Source of the DNA: Dehalococcoidia bacterium | GTDB lineage: Bacteria; Chloroflexota; Dehalococcoidia; Dehalococcoidales; JAUWYK01 | Length of the DNA: 28,336 nt | Direction of reading: 5' to 3' | Assembly (NCBI GenBank): GCA_030615865.1 | Contig: JAUWYK010000014.1 | Location: forward strand, 1 to 28,336 | Shown here: positions 7,407 to 15,542 of the stretch, one piece after another | Layout: every line of letters begins with the position of its first letter | Numbering within the stretch: the first letter of the stretch is position 1 | Made by a program: the position numbers and the translations under genes | The notes under the pieces: generated by a model | The model's database searches: none | Told to the model about the DNA's origin: nothing | What the model saw: only the letters and a program-made list of their open reading frames with translations

Positions 7407-7826
7407 TTACTTTATTACCGGGCTTTGGTTTGGTTTAGTGATAGCGGTACCGGTAGCTTTGGCAATAACCTTTCCGCTGGCATCAGTAACACTTATCTCC
7501 GTCAAAGCCATAGTCTTGCCAGCATGAATAGTTCTACCTTCAGCCAAAAGTTCACCTTTCACAGTCGGAGCGGATATAAAGTGGGTGCTGAACTGCGCCG
7601 CCACTCTGACCTGCCCGAAGGTATTGCAGGAACAAGCAAAAGCATAGTCGGCAAGGGACATGACCAAACCCCCGTCAGTCATGCCAAGAAAATTGTTGTG
7701 CTCAGGGCGGAGAGTAACCGCCACCCTGGCGTAGCCTTCAGAGAGTTCAAGCAAACGAAACCCTAGCCGGCGACCATAAGGAGAGTTCTCCATAGAGGTT
7801 TTTAATTCTGCTGAGATATGAGCCAT
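7407..7826 (-). CDS. PaaI-type hotdog thioesterase
   Basis: Predicted acyl-CoA thioesterase with a single hotdog fold, about 139 aa. Family features are HNNFLGMTDGGLVMSLADYA, in which the central Asp and GG motif mark the PaaI/YbgC-like active site on the hotdog helix, and the strand VRVAAQFSTHFISAP. I place the start at the ATG 7824-7826, directly behind AAGGAGGG; an upstream ATG at 7895 would add 23 polar residues outside the fold. The substrate is unknown: PaaI relatives cleave phenylacetyl-CoA or other aromatic acyl-CoAs. Single gene, with a TATAAT at 7884-7889 (minus strand) as possible -10 but a poor -35. Confidence 0.87.
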   Translation of the reverse strand: MAHISAELKTSMENSPYGRRLGFRLLELSEGYARVAVTLRPEHNNFLGMTDGGLVMSLADYAFACSCNTFGQVRVAAQFSTHFISAPTVKGELLAEGRTIHAGKTMALTEISVTDASGKVIAKATGTAITKPNQSPVIK

Positions 7827-7966
7827 AATCCCTCCTTCATCTATAATTTTCTCTTTATGAACTTTGTCTGCCATTTCAACGTCATTATACACCATAAATC
7901 AGTTAAAAAGGCTAATTGCAGGCACCTATTGGGGGAGACCCCTAGCTATATGGATAGAAGACGGTA

Positions 7967-7972
7967 TATAAT
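7967..7972 (+). promoter_or_regulatory. Possible -10 box of the MFS gene
   Basis: Perfect TATAAT 26 bp upstream of the MFS TTG start; no good -35 at 16-18 bp, so the promoter may be activator-dependent or the match may be chance. Confidence 0.3.
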
Positions 7973-7998
7973 AGCTTTTTAGCCAGGAGGGTATATCG

Positions 7999-9240
7999 TT
8001 GCTATCACCTTCGAGGATTAAAGATAAGCTATTTTACGGTTGGGTGGTGGCAGTGGCTTTTCTTGTTATTGGCACCACTATTTTTGGTATACGCTTTTCT
8101 TTTGGTATCTTCTTTAAATCCATAGAGAGTGAGTTTGACCTGACTCGAATGGTTACCTCCGGTATCTTCTCCGTTCATATGGTGCTTTCCCCCGTATTTG
8201 CTATTTTAGGTGGCTTGGCTTCAGATAGGTACGGACCGAGAATCGTTCTCTTCCTAATAGGTTTATTGACTGGCTTGAGCTTGTTGCTAACCAGTCAGAC
8301 CAACTCTATGTGGCAGTTATTCATAACTTATAGCCTGCTATTATCTATGGGAAGTAGTGCCATGTTTGTAGTGATGATGTCAACAGTCTCAAGGTGGTTT
8401 GATAAAAAGCGGGGTTTGGCTTTGGGTATAGCTAGCTCAGGAGCTGGGTTGGGAATATTTGTTATAGCACCGTTTGCTACCTTCCTTATTTCCAACTTCG
8501 ATTGGCGTATGGCATTTATCATTATAGGAGTGATTACCTGGTTAATTGTGTTCCCTCTATCCAGGCTGTTAAAAAAGGACCCGTATGAAATTGGAGCTCT
8601 ACCCGATGGGTTAGATTCACTTTCAAAGGATATAAAAAATAAAGAAGAAAGCATCCAGCCGGCTGACCTTTTGCTACTACAGACACTCAGAACCAAGACT
8701 TTCTGGCTTATTACGTTTGTCTGGTTATTTCTTGCTTCTAACATGTTTTTAGTATTTACCCACCTTGTGCCTCATGTTACGGATATAGGTTTTTCCGCCG
8801 GGGAGGCAGCGGCTGTTCTGAGTCTGGTAGGCGGATTGTCTATTGTAGGCAGAGTGCTAATGGGCACTGTTTCCGATAGAATAGGCAGGAAACCGACCGC
8901 CATCATCTGCGCACTACTTCAGGCTGGAGCCATGGTATGGCTAATGTGGTCACAGGACTTATGGATGCTCTATCTGTTTGCCTTATTTTATGGCCTTGCC
9001 TATGGGGGTCTTGGCCCCAGCATAGCAGCACTAATTGGGGATACTTTTGGATTACGCAACATGGGTGCGATATTGGGTGCGCTGGACATTGGTTTTGGAG
9101 TTGGAGGAGCGCTTGGTCCGGCTATAGGCGGGCTCATTTTTGATGCTACTAACAGTTATTTTATGGCTTTCTTACTGGGGGCAGTGGTGATGTTTATATC
9201 GGCTCTGCTCATAGCTCTAACTAGACGGGAAACGAGCTAA
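7999..9240 (+). CDS. MFS transporter, monocarboxylate/oxalate-formate type
   Basis: Twelve-helix secondary transporter in the inner membrane, 413 aa. MFS motif A appears twice, as GGLASDRYGPR after helix 2 and GTVSDRIGRKP after helix 8, and the halves are split by a polar loop around 195-220 (DSLSKDIKNKEES). The N-terminus FYGWVVAVAFLV followed by RFSFGIFF is typical of the OFA/monocarboxylate porter branch, so a small organic acid is the likely substrate; the direction and exact ion are unknown. The start is TTG at 7999 behind AGGAGG (7985-7990). Its stop overlaps the nuoN stop by 4 bp in convergent orientation, leaving no room for a normal terminator. Confidence 0.88.
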   Translation: MLSPSRIKDKLFYGWVVAVAFLVIGTTIFGIRFSFGIFFKSIESEFDLTRMVTSGIFSVHMVLSPVFAILGGLASDRYGPRIVLFLIGLLTGLSLLLTSQTNSMWQLFITYSLLLSMGSSAMFVVMMSTVSRWFDKKRGLALGIASSGAGLGIFVIAPFATFLISNFDWRMAFIIIGVITWLIVFPLSRLLKKDPYEIGALPDGLDSLSKDIKNKEESIQPADLLLLQTLRTKTFWLITFVWLFLASNMFLVFTHLVPHVTDIGFSAGEAAAVLSLVGGLSIVGRVLMGTVSDRIGRKPTAIICALLQAGAMVWLMWSQDLWMLYLFALFYGLAYGGLGPSIAALIGDTFGLRNMGAILGALDIGFGVGGALGPAIGGLIFDATNSYFMAFLLGAVVMFISALLIALTRRETS

Positions 9241-10700
9241 AAAGTCAGCATCTTAGCTGCCACCTCAGCTAGCCTCATTACAAAGCCGGGGATAATGCCG
9301 AGAAGTAACACGCCAAGGCAGGAGAGGGATAGAGCCAGCCTTAGTGCTCCAGAAGAGGGCACTTTTTCCTCAGAGACTGGCTCGCCAAGCCACATTACCT
9401 TTACCACCCGGAGATAGTAGTAGGCTGATATTACGCTATTTATCACCGCAATTATCACCAGCCACAACAAGCCATGTTGCACTGCGCCACTAAAGATATA
9501 GAACTTAGCCATAAACCCGGCGGCGGGGGGCATGCCAATGAGAGAAATAAGACACAGGGTGAGGGCTAGAGCCAGTAGTGGAGCCCGCTTGCCCATGCCT
9601 GAATAATCATCAATCTTGTCGCTATCAAGCTTATTGGAGATAGCGATAATAGCAATAAAGGCGCCCAAATTGGTTAAAGCATAGCTGGCTAAAAAGAAAA
9701 GTAGACCACTTCGTCCCAGAATATCAGTGACTGGAGAAAGTCCCATAGTGGCTAGCCCCACCATAAGGTAGCCAGCCTGAGCTATGCTGGAGTAACCCAG
9801 CATACGCTTGATGTTAGTCTGGGGAATGGCGACGACATTACCCAGGGTCATACCAATAGCAGCCAACACAGCAAAGATTAACCCCCAGTTAACCTGGCTC
9901 AGCAATTCAGGAGACCCGAAGGCAGTGTAAAAAACACGCAATATAATGGCAAAGCCGGCGGCCTTACTAGCCACGGAGAGATAGGCAGTAATTGGCGTCG
10001 GTGCTCCCTCGTAAACATCAGGCACCCACATATGGAAGGGAATAGCCGCAATCTTGAAGCCAAAGCCAGCTACTAATAGCACTATGCCTAAAATAAGGGC
10101 TGGACTGGCTAAAAGGGTTTGTGGCGACATAGCCTGGATAACCTGGGCAATCTCACCCAGCTGCGTCTTCCCGGTAAAGCCAAAAACCAGTGCCATGCCA
10201 TAGAGCAGCACCGCCGAGGCTATGGCACCAAGCAACAGGTACTTAAGTGAGGCTTCGCTAGATTTCCGGTCTTTTAGAAAGCCAACCAGAACATAGAGGC
10301 AGATACTGGTCAGCTCCAGGGCAATATAGATAGAGATTAGCTCGGTGGTAGCTGCCATCAGCATCATGCCCAGCGCCGATAAAAGCACCAGGGCATAATA
10401 TTCACCCTGAAAGCGGGCAAACTTGGATACATAATCAGTAGAAGCGAGAATAACCAGAGCCGCAATGCCCAAAAATAGCAGCTTAAAGAACAGGGCAAAA
10501 TTATCCACCGCCAGCATATTGTTGAAGATAGCCTGAGAACTGCCTCCCCACATAGCTAAGCTGAGACCAGCAGATACCACCAGTCCAGCTAGGCTGACTA
10601 TTACCAGCCACCCCTTGCGCTGGATAAAAAGGTCAAGCAAAATTACCACTATGGCAGTGCCAGCTAGGCTAAGCTCCGGTGCTAGTAGTCCAAGATTCAA
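9237..10700 (-). CDS. nuoN: Complex I subunit N, antiporter-like
   Basis: Proton-pumping membrane subunit, 487 aa, about 14 helices. The key buried charges of the family are present: Glu in YIALELTSICLY, Lys in GFGFKIAAIPFHMWVPD, Lys in SVASKAAGFA, and Lys in AGFMAKFYIF. The discontinuous-helix regions EGAPTPITAYLSV and KRMLGYSSIAQAGYLMVG are intact. Start TTG at 10698-10700 behind AGGAG, 12 bp after nuoM. Last gene of the operon; convergent with the MFS gene and overlapping it by 4 bp. Confidence 0.96.
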   Translation of the reverse strand: MNLGLLAPELSLAGTAIVVILLDLFIQRKGWLVIVSLAGLVVSAGLSLAMWGGSSQAIFNNMLAVDNFALFFKLLFLGIAALVILASTDYVSKFARFQGEYYALVLLSALGMMLMAATTELISIYIALELTSICLYVLVGFLKDRKSSEASLKYLLLGAIASAVLLYGMALVFGFTGKTQLGEIAQVIQAMSPQTLLASPALILGIVLLVAGFGFKIAAIPFHMWVPDVYEGAPTPITAYLSVASKAAGFAIILRVFYTAFGSPELLSQVNWGLIFAVLAAIGMTLGNVVAIPQTNIKRMLGYSSIAQAGYLMVGLATMGLSPVTDILGRSGLLFFLASYALTNLGAFIAIIAISNKLDSDKIDDYSGMGKRAPLLALALTLCLISLIGMPPAAGFMAKFYIFSGAVQHGLLWLVIIAVINSVISAYYYLRVVKVMWLGEPVSEEKVPSSGALRLALSLSCLGVLLLGIIPGFVMRLAEVAAKMLTF

Positions 10701-10712
10701 AGGCTTACTCCT

Positions 10713-12206
10713 TTACCCTCCTAATAACTGAATTACGGGCATGACGCCAGTTTTAATAACATCGGTTAGAATTGCCGGATAGATACCGACCAGCATAATC
10801 ACGGCGATAAGGGTAAAGATATATACCCTTTCCAGAACATCGGCATCAGCCACACCATTAAACTGCTCCAATACCGGACCGTAAAATACCCGCTGCAACA
10901 TCCACAGTATATAGCCGGCGGTAATAACCACCCCCAGGATGGCAAGGATGGTGCAAACTTGAATTCCAGGGACGATGGTAGAGGTGAAGCTACCGACAAA
11001 AACCAGAAACTCAGCAGCAAAACCGCTGGTGGTAGGCAATCCCAAAGCAGCCAGACCAGCTACCGAGAAGGTGACAGCGATAATCGGCATCTGCCGCGCC
11101 AGACCGCCAAGCTTCCTGAGGTCACGCTCACCGGCATTGTGCATCAGCAGTCCTGCCATAGCAAACAAAAGCCCGGTAATAATGCCATGACTAAACATCT
11201 GTAAGCTGGCTCCAACCAGACTCACCTGAGTTAACGCAAAGACGCCCAATAGCACATAGCCCATATGGCTGATACTACTATATGCAATAAGCCGCTTCAG
11301 GTCTGTCTGCCTCATAGTTACCGCTGCCCCATAGAGGACACTAACTACGGCTAAGGCAGCTAGAAACGGCGCATAAGCCTTGGCAACCTGTGGGAAAATA
11401 GTTACACACAGGCGAATCATCCCGTAGCCACCCATCTTGAGTAGTGCCCCAGCCAGCACTACGCTGACCGCAGTCGGGGCATCGGTATGGGCATCAGGCA
11501 GCCAGGTGTGCAGTGGGAAGACAGGCAGCTTGACGGCAAAGCCAATAAGCAGGAGGAAGAAGATTGCCACTATCGGGATGACGGCAGTAAATGAGCCAAT
11601 CCCACTCTGGGCTATCTCCACCATACTAAGACTGCCGGTGGTAAAATACAGGCTAAGGATGCCAGCCAGCATCATAGCACTGCCAAATAAAGTATAAACA
11701 ACATACTTTATCGCCGAGTATTCCTTCCTGCCCGTCCCCCAGATGGAGACTAAGAAATACATCGGAATAACCTCTATCTCCCAGAAGAGGAAGAAGAGCA
11801 AAAGGTCGAGGGAGCAAAATACCCCCAGGATGCTTGTTTCCAAAAGTAGGAGCCAGGCAAAATACTCCCGAGGTCTCAGGTCAATTTTCCACGAAATGAG
11901 GACTACCAGAAAACCAAGGAAGGCCATCAATATCACCAGGGGTAAACTCAGACCGTCAACGCCCAGATGGTAATGAGCGTTAATTGCTGGAATCCAGGAT
12001 AGCTTTTCCTCAAACTGGATTATCCCGGCAGCCGCCAACGACCGGTCAAAAATGGCAAAGAGAAAGAGAGACAGAGCCAGCGCAGCAAAGGTAAAAACGG
12101 CAGCAATTCGCTTAATTACCCGCGCTGACAAGCCGGGCAGGAACGCAATCAAAATCGCCCCGACTACCGGCAGAAAGATTATGGTTGACAGATAATTAAA
12201 ACTCAA
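10713..12206 (-). CDS. nuoM: Complex I subunit M, antiporter-like
   Basis: Proton-pumping membrane subunit, 497 aa. Conserved charges: Glu in FWEIEVIPMYFL, Lys in GFAVKLPVFPLHTWLPDAH, Lys in GALLKMGGYGMIR, and Glu in GFAAEFLVFVG. The HTDAPTAVSVVLAG region is canonical. Start TTG at 12204-12206 with AGGAG at 9-nt spacing. A 200-bp gap holding repeat copies separates it from nuoL; apart from that the genes form one run. Confidence 0.96.
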   Translation of the reverse strand: MSFNYLSTIIFLPVVGAILIAFLPGLSARVIKRIAAVFTFAALALSLFLFAIFDRSLAAAGIIQFEEKLSWIPAINAHYHLGVDGLSLPLVILMAFLGFLVVLISWKIDLRPREYFAWLLLLETSILGVFCSLDLLLFFLFWEIEVIPMYFLVSIWGTGRKEYSAIKYVVYTLFGSAMMLAGILSLYFTTGSLSMVEIAQSGIGSFTAVIPIVAIFFLLLIGFAVKLPVFPLHTWLPDAHTDAPTAVSVVLAGALLKMGGYGMIRLCVTIFPQVAKAYAPFLAALAVVSVLYGAAVTMRQTDLKRLIAYSSISHMGYVLLGVFALTQVSLVGASLQMFSHGIITGLLFAMAGLLMHNAGERDLRKLGGLARQMPIIAVTFSVAGLAALGLPTTSGFAAEFLVFVGSFTSTIVPGIQVCTILAILGVVITAGYILWMLQRVFYGPVLEQFNGVADADVLERVYIFTLIAVIMLVGIYPAILTDVIKTGVMPVIQLLGG

Positions 12207-12232
12207 CTATTCTGACTCCTATAGAGATTCTT

Positions 12233-12324
12233 TATCAACCCTCCCCCTTTATCCCCCTCCCTTTATAAGGGAGGGGGAATTGGTTATGTAAGAGAGGCGG
12301 AGCCTCTCTTTGACTCTCCTATAG
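12233..12324 (-). repeat. Double-hairpin repeat, copy 1 (before nuoM)
   Basis: Two perfect inverted repeats: CCCCCTCCCTT/AAGGGAGGGGG (12253-12263 / 12267-12277, 11-bp stem) and AAGAGAGGC/GCCTCTCTT (12290-12298 / 12302-12310, 9-bp stem). On the plus strand the edges are TATCAACCCTCCCCCTTTAT and TGACTCTCCTATAG. Same order and orientation as the copies at 14504, 14917 and 18289. No T-tract in the direction of transcription. Confidence 0.8.
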
Positions 12325-12340
12325 TATATACTCCTTCAGC

Positions 12341-12395
12341 CTTTCCTCCTCCACAGGAGAGGGATTGTTCTTGAAGGGGCTTCGCCCCTTCAAAC
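12341..12395 (-). repeat. Degenerate repeat copy 2, with TTGAAGGGGC hairpin
   Basis: Right behind copy 1. A decayed first stem (CCTCCTCC...GGAGAGG, about 12348-12362) is followed by a perfect 10-bp stem TTGAAGGGGC/GCCCCTTCAA (12371-12380 / 12384-12393) with a TTC loop, the same hairpin as in the copy at 14564. Together, copies 1 and 2 fill the whole nuoL-nuoM gap. Confidence 0.7.
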
Positions 12396-12409
12396 TTCCT
12401 CCTAAATTT

Positions 12410-14305
12410 TCAACCAAAGAAATAAAGGCAGAGAACAATCGCCAGAACGCCTATGCCAATAAACAGTCCGTAAAGTTGAAGCTGACCGGTCTGTGCCCTG
12501 CGGATGGCTCTGCCGGTAGCTATAGCCCCGCTGGCGACTCCGTTTACTGCCCCATCCACACCACCGGCATCAAATTGCTGTAAGCCGGCAAAAAATCCAT
12601 TGATTAAAACCCTACCAACAAAGACATTCTCATAAAGCTCGTCAAACCAGTATTTTCTATAGAATAAAGTATGCAACGGAGAAAAGAGCCCGCGTATCCG
12701 TTCTGCCGACAGCCATTTAGCGCTATATATAGCATAAGCTAAAAGAATGCCCAGACCAGCCAGTATTAATGAGAGCCAGGGTAATGGATGAGCTAAAATA
12801 CCGAAAAATCCGGCAACGAAGCCATGTGTCTCGCCATGACCAAGAAATGCACCAAAGGCGCCGGTAACATTCCAGAGGCCGGAAACCACCGCCAGTATCG
12901 CCAGAATCACCATAGGCGTAACCATAACCGGTGGCGATTCATGCGGTTTGCCATGAGCCTCCGGGCTGCCGCCGCGATACTCACCACCGAAGGTCAAAAA
13001 TACTACCCGGAACATGTAAAAGGCAGTCATAAATACAGTAATCATGGCTAGATAAAATAAGATGGGTTGGCTTCCCAGGGAACTGGCTAATATCTCGTCC
13101 TTACTCCAGAACCCGGCAAGCGGCCAGATGCCAGCGATGCTCAGCGAGGCAATAACAAAGGTGGCATATGTCCACGGCATAAACTTACGCAGTCCACCCA
13201 TCTCACGCATATCAAATGTCCCGGTGGCATGGTTGACACTGCCGGCTCCTAGAAACAGTAGTGCCTTGAAGAAGGCATGATTAAACAGGTGGAAAATACC
13301 AATAGCTATACCGCCAGCCCCCAGCCCCAGCATCATATAGCCAAGCTGACTGATGGTAGAATAAGCCAGGACTCGTTTAATATCGGTCATCACCAGACCC
13401 ATGGTAGCGGCAAAGATAGCAGTAAAGCCGCCGATGATAGCCACCGTGGTTAATGCCTCTACCGAGTGGGCAAAGAGGGGGAAGGTGCGAGCCACCAGAA
13501 AGACACCAGCCGCCACCATAGTGGCAGCATGGATTAAGGCGCTGACCGGGGTCGGACCCTCCATAGCATCCGGCAGCCATACATGGAGCGGGAATTGAGC
13601 TGACTTGCCGACAGCACCAGAAAAGATGCCAATAGCTGCCCAGGTTAGAGTGGTGCCAGCTAGAGTCCCGGCTATAGCCAAGCCATGCAGTTCAGCAATA
13701 TCAAAGGTGCCAGTATTGTAATAGAGCACCAGGATAGCCGCCAGAAAGCCAAAGTCACCAAGCCGGGTGACAACAAAAGCCTTTGTCGCCGCATTACGTG
13801 CCGCCGGGCGATGAAACCAGAAGCCAATAAGAAGGTAAGAGCATAAGCCAACCAGCTCCCAGAATACAAACATGAAAAGCAGATTATCCGCCAGAACCAA
13901 GCCCAGCATTGATGCGGTGAATAGTGACATAAAGGCGAAGTAGCGGTGATAACCGGGGTCGCCATGCATATAACCCTGCGAATAAATCTGCACCATCAGG
14001 CTGACTACGATAACGACAATGAGCATCACCGCCGTTAGCGAATCCATTATTAACCCGAGGTGAATGGTAACCCCGTCCTCAATAATCACCCAGTTTATAT
14101 CAGGTATTAGTAGCTGATGACCCGGAGCAGCCAGCACCCCGGTTAGTGCCCAGATAGACAGACCAAAGGAAGCTAGAAGAGAGGTGATAATAATGTAACC
14201 ACTAAGCTTGGGCTTATGATTGAGGAAGGGTCTGATAAATAGAGATATTATTATGAATGAGAAAAGCGGCAGCAGAAAAATAAGCCAAACTGCTTGATAC
14301 GGCAT
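12410..14305 (-). CDS. nuoL: Complex I subunit L, antiporter-like with lateral helix
   Basis: Largest proton-pumping membrane subunit, about 631 aa, with 14 core helices plus the long C-terminal lateral helix region and terminal helix. Conserved charges: Glu in FVFWELVGLCSYL, Asp in VTRLGDFGFL, Lys in GKSAQFPLHVWLPDAM, the His of SALIHAATMVAAG, and Lys-Asp in GFWSKDEIL. The ATG at 14303-14305 (AAGGA seven bases upstream) is preferred over the adjacent GTG at 14308; it overlaps the stop of the 64-aa gene as TGATG. The C-terminus, around RKYWFDELYENVFVGR, is standard. Confidence 0.96.
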   Translation of the reverse strand: MPYQAVWLIFLLPLFSFIIISLFIRPFLNHKPKLSGYIIITSLLASFGLSIWALTGVLAAPGHQLLIPDINWVIIEDGVTIHLGLIMDSLTAVMLIVVIVVSLMVQIYSQGYMHGDPGYHRYFAFMSLFTASMLGLVLADNLLFMFVFWELVGLCSYLLIGFWFHRPAARNAATKAFVVTRLGDFGFLAAILVLYYNTGTFDIAELHGLAIAGTLAGTTLTWAAIGIFSGAVGKSAQFPLHVWLPDAMEGPTPVSALIHAATMVAAGVFLVARTFPLFAHSVEALTTVAIIGGFTAIFAATMGLVMTDIKRVLAYSTISQLGYMMLGLGAGGIAIGIFHLFNHAFFKALLFLGAGSVNHATGTFDMREMGGLRKFMPWTYATFVIASLSIAGIWPLAGFWSKDEILASSLGSQPILFYLAMITVFMTAFYMFRVVFLTFGGEYRGGSPEAHGKPHESPPVMVTPMVILAILAVVSGLWNVTGAFGAFLGHGETHGFVAGFFGILAHPLPWLSLILAGLGILLAYAIYSAKWLSAERIRGLFSPLHTLFYRKYWFDELYENVFVGRVLINGFFAGLQQFDAGGVDGAVNGVASGAIATGRAIRRAQTGQLQLYGLFIGIGVLAIVLCLYFFG

Positions 14306-14499
14306 CACAGCTTCCTTAACACCTCTTCAATAACATGCTTTTTGTCTTCAGGCACCAGGACAAGATAAGTAGTTAATTCGCGCCCCGGTACTTCGCCAGA
14401 TGCTGGTAGAATGCGGGTGGGAATCCCTTCCCCCTCAAAGAGTTCCTTCCACATCTCAGCCATCATTAAGTTCGGTGCTTTTTTAACCTCTACCCACAT
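14305..14499 (-). CDS. DUF2007-like small soluble protein in the nuo operon
   Basis: 64 aa, no membrane helix. The pattern WVEVKKAPNLMMAEMWKELF, then EGEGIPTRI and YLVLVPEDKKHVIEEVL, matches the DUF2007 (putative signal-transducing) fold from memory: a ferredoxin-like unit with the EGIP turn. It is inserted between nuoK and nuoL, where no known complex I subunit belongs, and is coupled to nuoL by a TGATG overlap. ATG at 14497-14499; the ribosome site GGTGAGGT (14509-14516) is the edge of a repeat element. A role in assembly or regulation of complex I is possible but only inferred from position. Confidence 0.8.
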   Translation of the reverse strand: MWVEVKKAPNLMMAEMWKELFEGEGIPTRILPASGEVPGRELTTYLVLVPEDKKHVIEEVLRKL

Positions 14500-14503
14500 T
14501 GAT

Positions 14504-14594
14504 TATCAACCTCACCCCCTGTATCCCCCTCTCCTTCAAAGGAGAGGGGGAAGGATTATCTGTGAAGGGGCTTCGCCCCTTCCATCTACCCCCT
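14504..14594 (-). repeat. Double-hairpin repeat, copy 3 (before the 64-aa gene)
   Basis: CCCCCTCTCCTT/AAGGAGAGGGGG (14525-14536 / 14539-14550, perfect 12-bp stem, 2-nt loop) and GAAGGGGC/GCCCCTTC (14564-14571 / 14575-14582, TTC loop). Read on the minus strand, its last bases are GGGGGTGAGGTTGATA, which serve as ribosome site for the 64-aa gene. Confidence 0.8.
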
Positions 14595-14607
14595 TTACAA
14601 ATTTAAA

Positions 14608-14913
14608 CTACCATTTCATCAAGTCGATTTTGGTGGCATCTATAGTTTCACGGCTACGATAGATAGCTATTATTATGGCTAGACCAACTGCCGCCTCAGC
14701 CGCCGCCACCACCATAATGAAAATAACAAAAACCTGCCCGGTTAATAGCAGTGGCACAATATACCGGGAGAAGGCAACCATAGCGATACTCACCGCAACC
14801 AGCATAATCTCAATAGACATCAGGATGACTATGGCACTTCTTTTAGCCAGAGCCCCATATAGCCCGATAGAGAAGAGAATGGCTGACAGTATAAGGTAAT
14901 GCTCTAAGAGAAT
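14608..14913 (-). CDS. nuoK: Complex I subunit K, apparent ATT start
   Basis: Three-helix membrane subunit of the proton path, 101 aa when read from ATT at 14911-14913, exactly the family length. The first in-frame ATG (14820) gives only 70 aa and loses helix 1. The upstream codons read ILLEHYLILSAILFSIGLYG, the standard NuoK N-terminus (compare MIPLEHYLIL), and a TAG stop lies three codons before the ATT. No ATG, GTG or TTG occurs in between; only ATA (14919), ATT and an internal CTG. GGTGAGGT (14922-14929) is 8 nt from the ATT. The two membrane glutamates are present: Glu in LMSIEIML and in AAAEAAVGLA. Repeats flank the gene on both sides. Confidence 0.9.
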   Translation of the reverse strand: MLLEHYLILSAILFSIGLYGALAKRSAIVILMSIEIMLVAVSIAMVAFSRYIVPLLLTGQVFVIFIMVVAAAEAAVGLAIIIAIYRSRETIDATKIDLMKW

Positions 14914-14929
14914 GTTTATCTACCTCACC
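14911..14929 (-). promoter_or_regulatory. Ribosome site and ATT start of nuoK
   Basis: GGTGAGGT, 8-nt spacer, ATT. The same 8-mer, followed by T/A-GATA, precedes nuoH (17160-17167, 9 nt before GTG) and the 64-aa gene (14509-14516, 9 nt before ATG). The parallel spacing points to ATT as the true start rather than ATA, which would be only 2 nt away. Confidence 0.65.
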
Positions 14930-15048
14930 CCCTGTATCCCCCTCTCCTTCAAAAGGAAAGGGGGAATTGGTTTTGTGAGAGAGGATTTTTACCCCACAAA
15001 AACTTTGTTTTTGCGGGAACCCCGTATTCGCCTCTCTCTGACACTCCT
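14917..15048 (-). repeat. Double-hairpin repeat, copy 4 (before nuoK), with insert
   Basis: First stem CCCCCTCTCCTT (14938-14949) against AAGGAAAGGGGG (imperfect, to 14964). Second-hairpin arms GAGAGAGG (14977-14984) and CCTCTCTC (15031-15038) are separated by 46 nt that carry their own hairpin CAAAAAC/GTTTTTG (14997-15003 / 15007-15013). The edge CTGACACTCC matches the copy at 18289. The other edge provides the nuoK ribosome site. Confidence 0.75.
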
Positions 15049-15053
15049 CCGGG

Positions 15054-15542
15054 CTATTTCTCCCTAACTAAAACGATAGCTCCTAAAATGGCGGCTAGCA
15101 ACAGGACGGCGGCAATCTCCACGGCTAAGATAAAGCCGCCCTCACCGAAAAGCAATCCAGCAAGAGCAGGTGTGGTAGGCTCCAGGGGCGGGTCTACAGA
15201 TACCTGCCACGGGGTATTAAGCATGGCAAAACCCACCACCCCTAAAAATAATATAGCCACAACAAAAGCTGGAATTCGTAGTTTACTGGTAGGACTACCC
15301 CGCTGAACTTCCCTGGTTAGCATGATAGCCAAAATAATTAATACCGATATGGCGCCAACATAAATCAGAACCTGCACTGCCGCCAGAAAGTCGGCACTAA
15401 GGGTGACATAGATTCCAGCCACTGCCAGAAAGCACAGGATTAAACAAAGAGCCGCCCGGAAAATATCATTAAGTAAAACTACAGCCAAAGCGGCGCCAAT
15501 ACCTACTACAGCTAATACCCAAAAAGCAATTTCCAGACCCAT
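15054..15542 (-). CDS. nuoJ: Complex I subunit J
   Basis: Five-helix membrane subunit, about 162 aa. The family core VQVLIYVGAISVLIILAIML, with the Tyr-Val-Gly-Ala pi-bulge region of helix 3, is intact. I prefer the ATG at 15540-15542, which overlaps the nuoI stop as TGATG and has GAGGG at workable spacing; the GTG at 15545 would sit on top of that ribosome site. The C-terminus ends in a membrane helix (LLAAILGAIVLVREK), followed by repeat copy 4. Confidence 0.94.
   Translation of the reverse strand: MGLEIAFWVLAVVGIGAALAVVLLNDIFRAALCLILCFLAVAGIYVTLSADFLAAVQVLIYVGAISVLIILAIMLTREVQRGSPTSKLRIPAFVVAILFLGVVGFAMLNTPWQVSVDPPLEPTTPALAGLLFGEGGFILAVEIAAVLLLAAILGAIVLVREK

Noticed and set aside
10959..11973. 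Several plus-strand open frames of 70-86 codons across nuoM
   Set aside because: Low-complexity, basic translations antisense to a fully conserved nuoM; shadows of codon bias.
14608..14820. nuoK as a truncated 70-aa pseudogene
   Set aside because: The missing first helix is encoded directly upstream in the same frame; only the start codon is non-standard.
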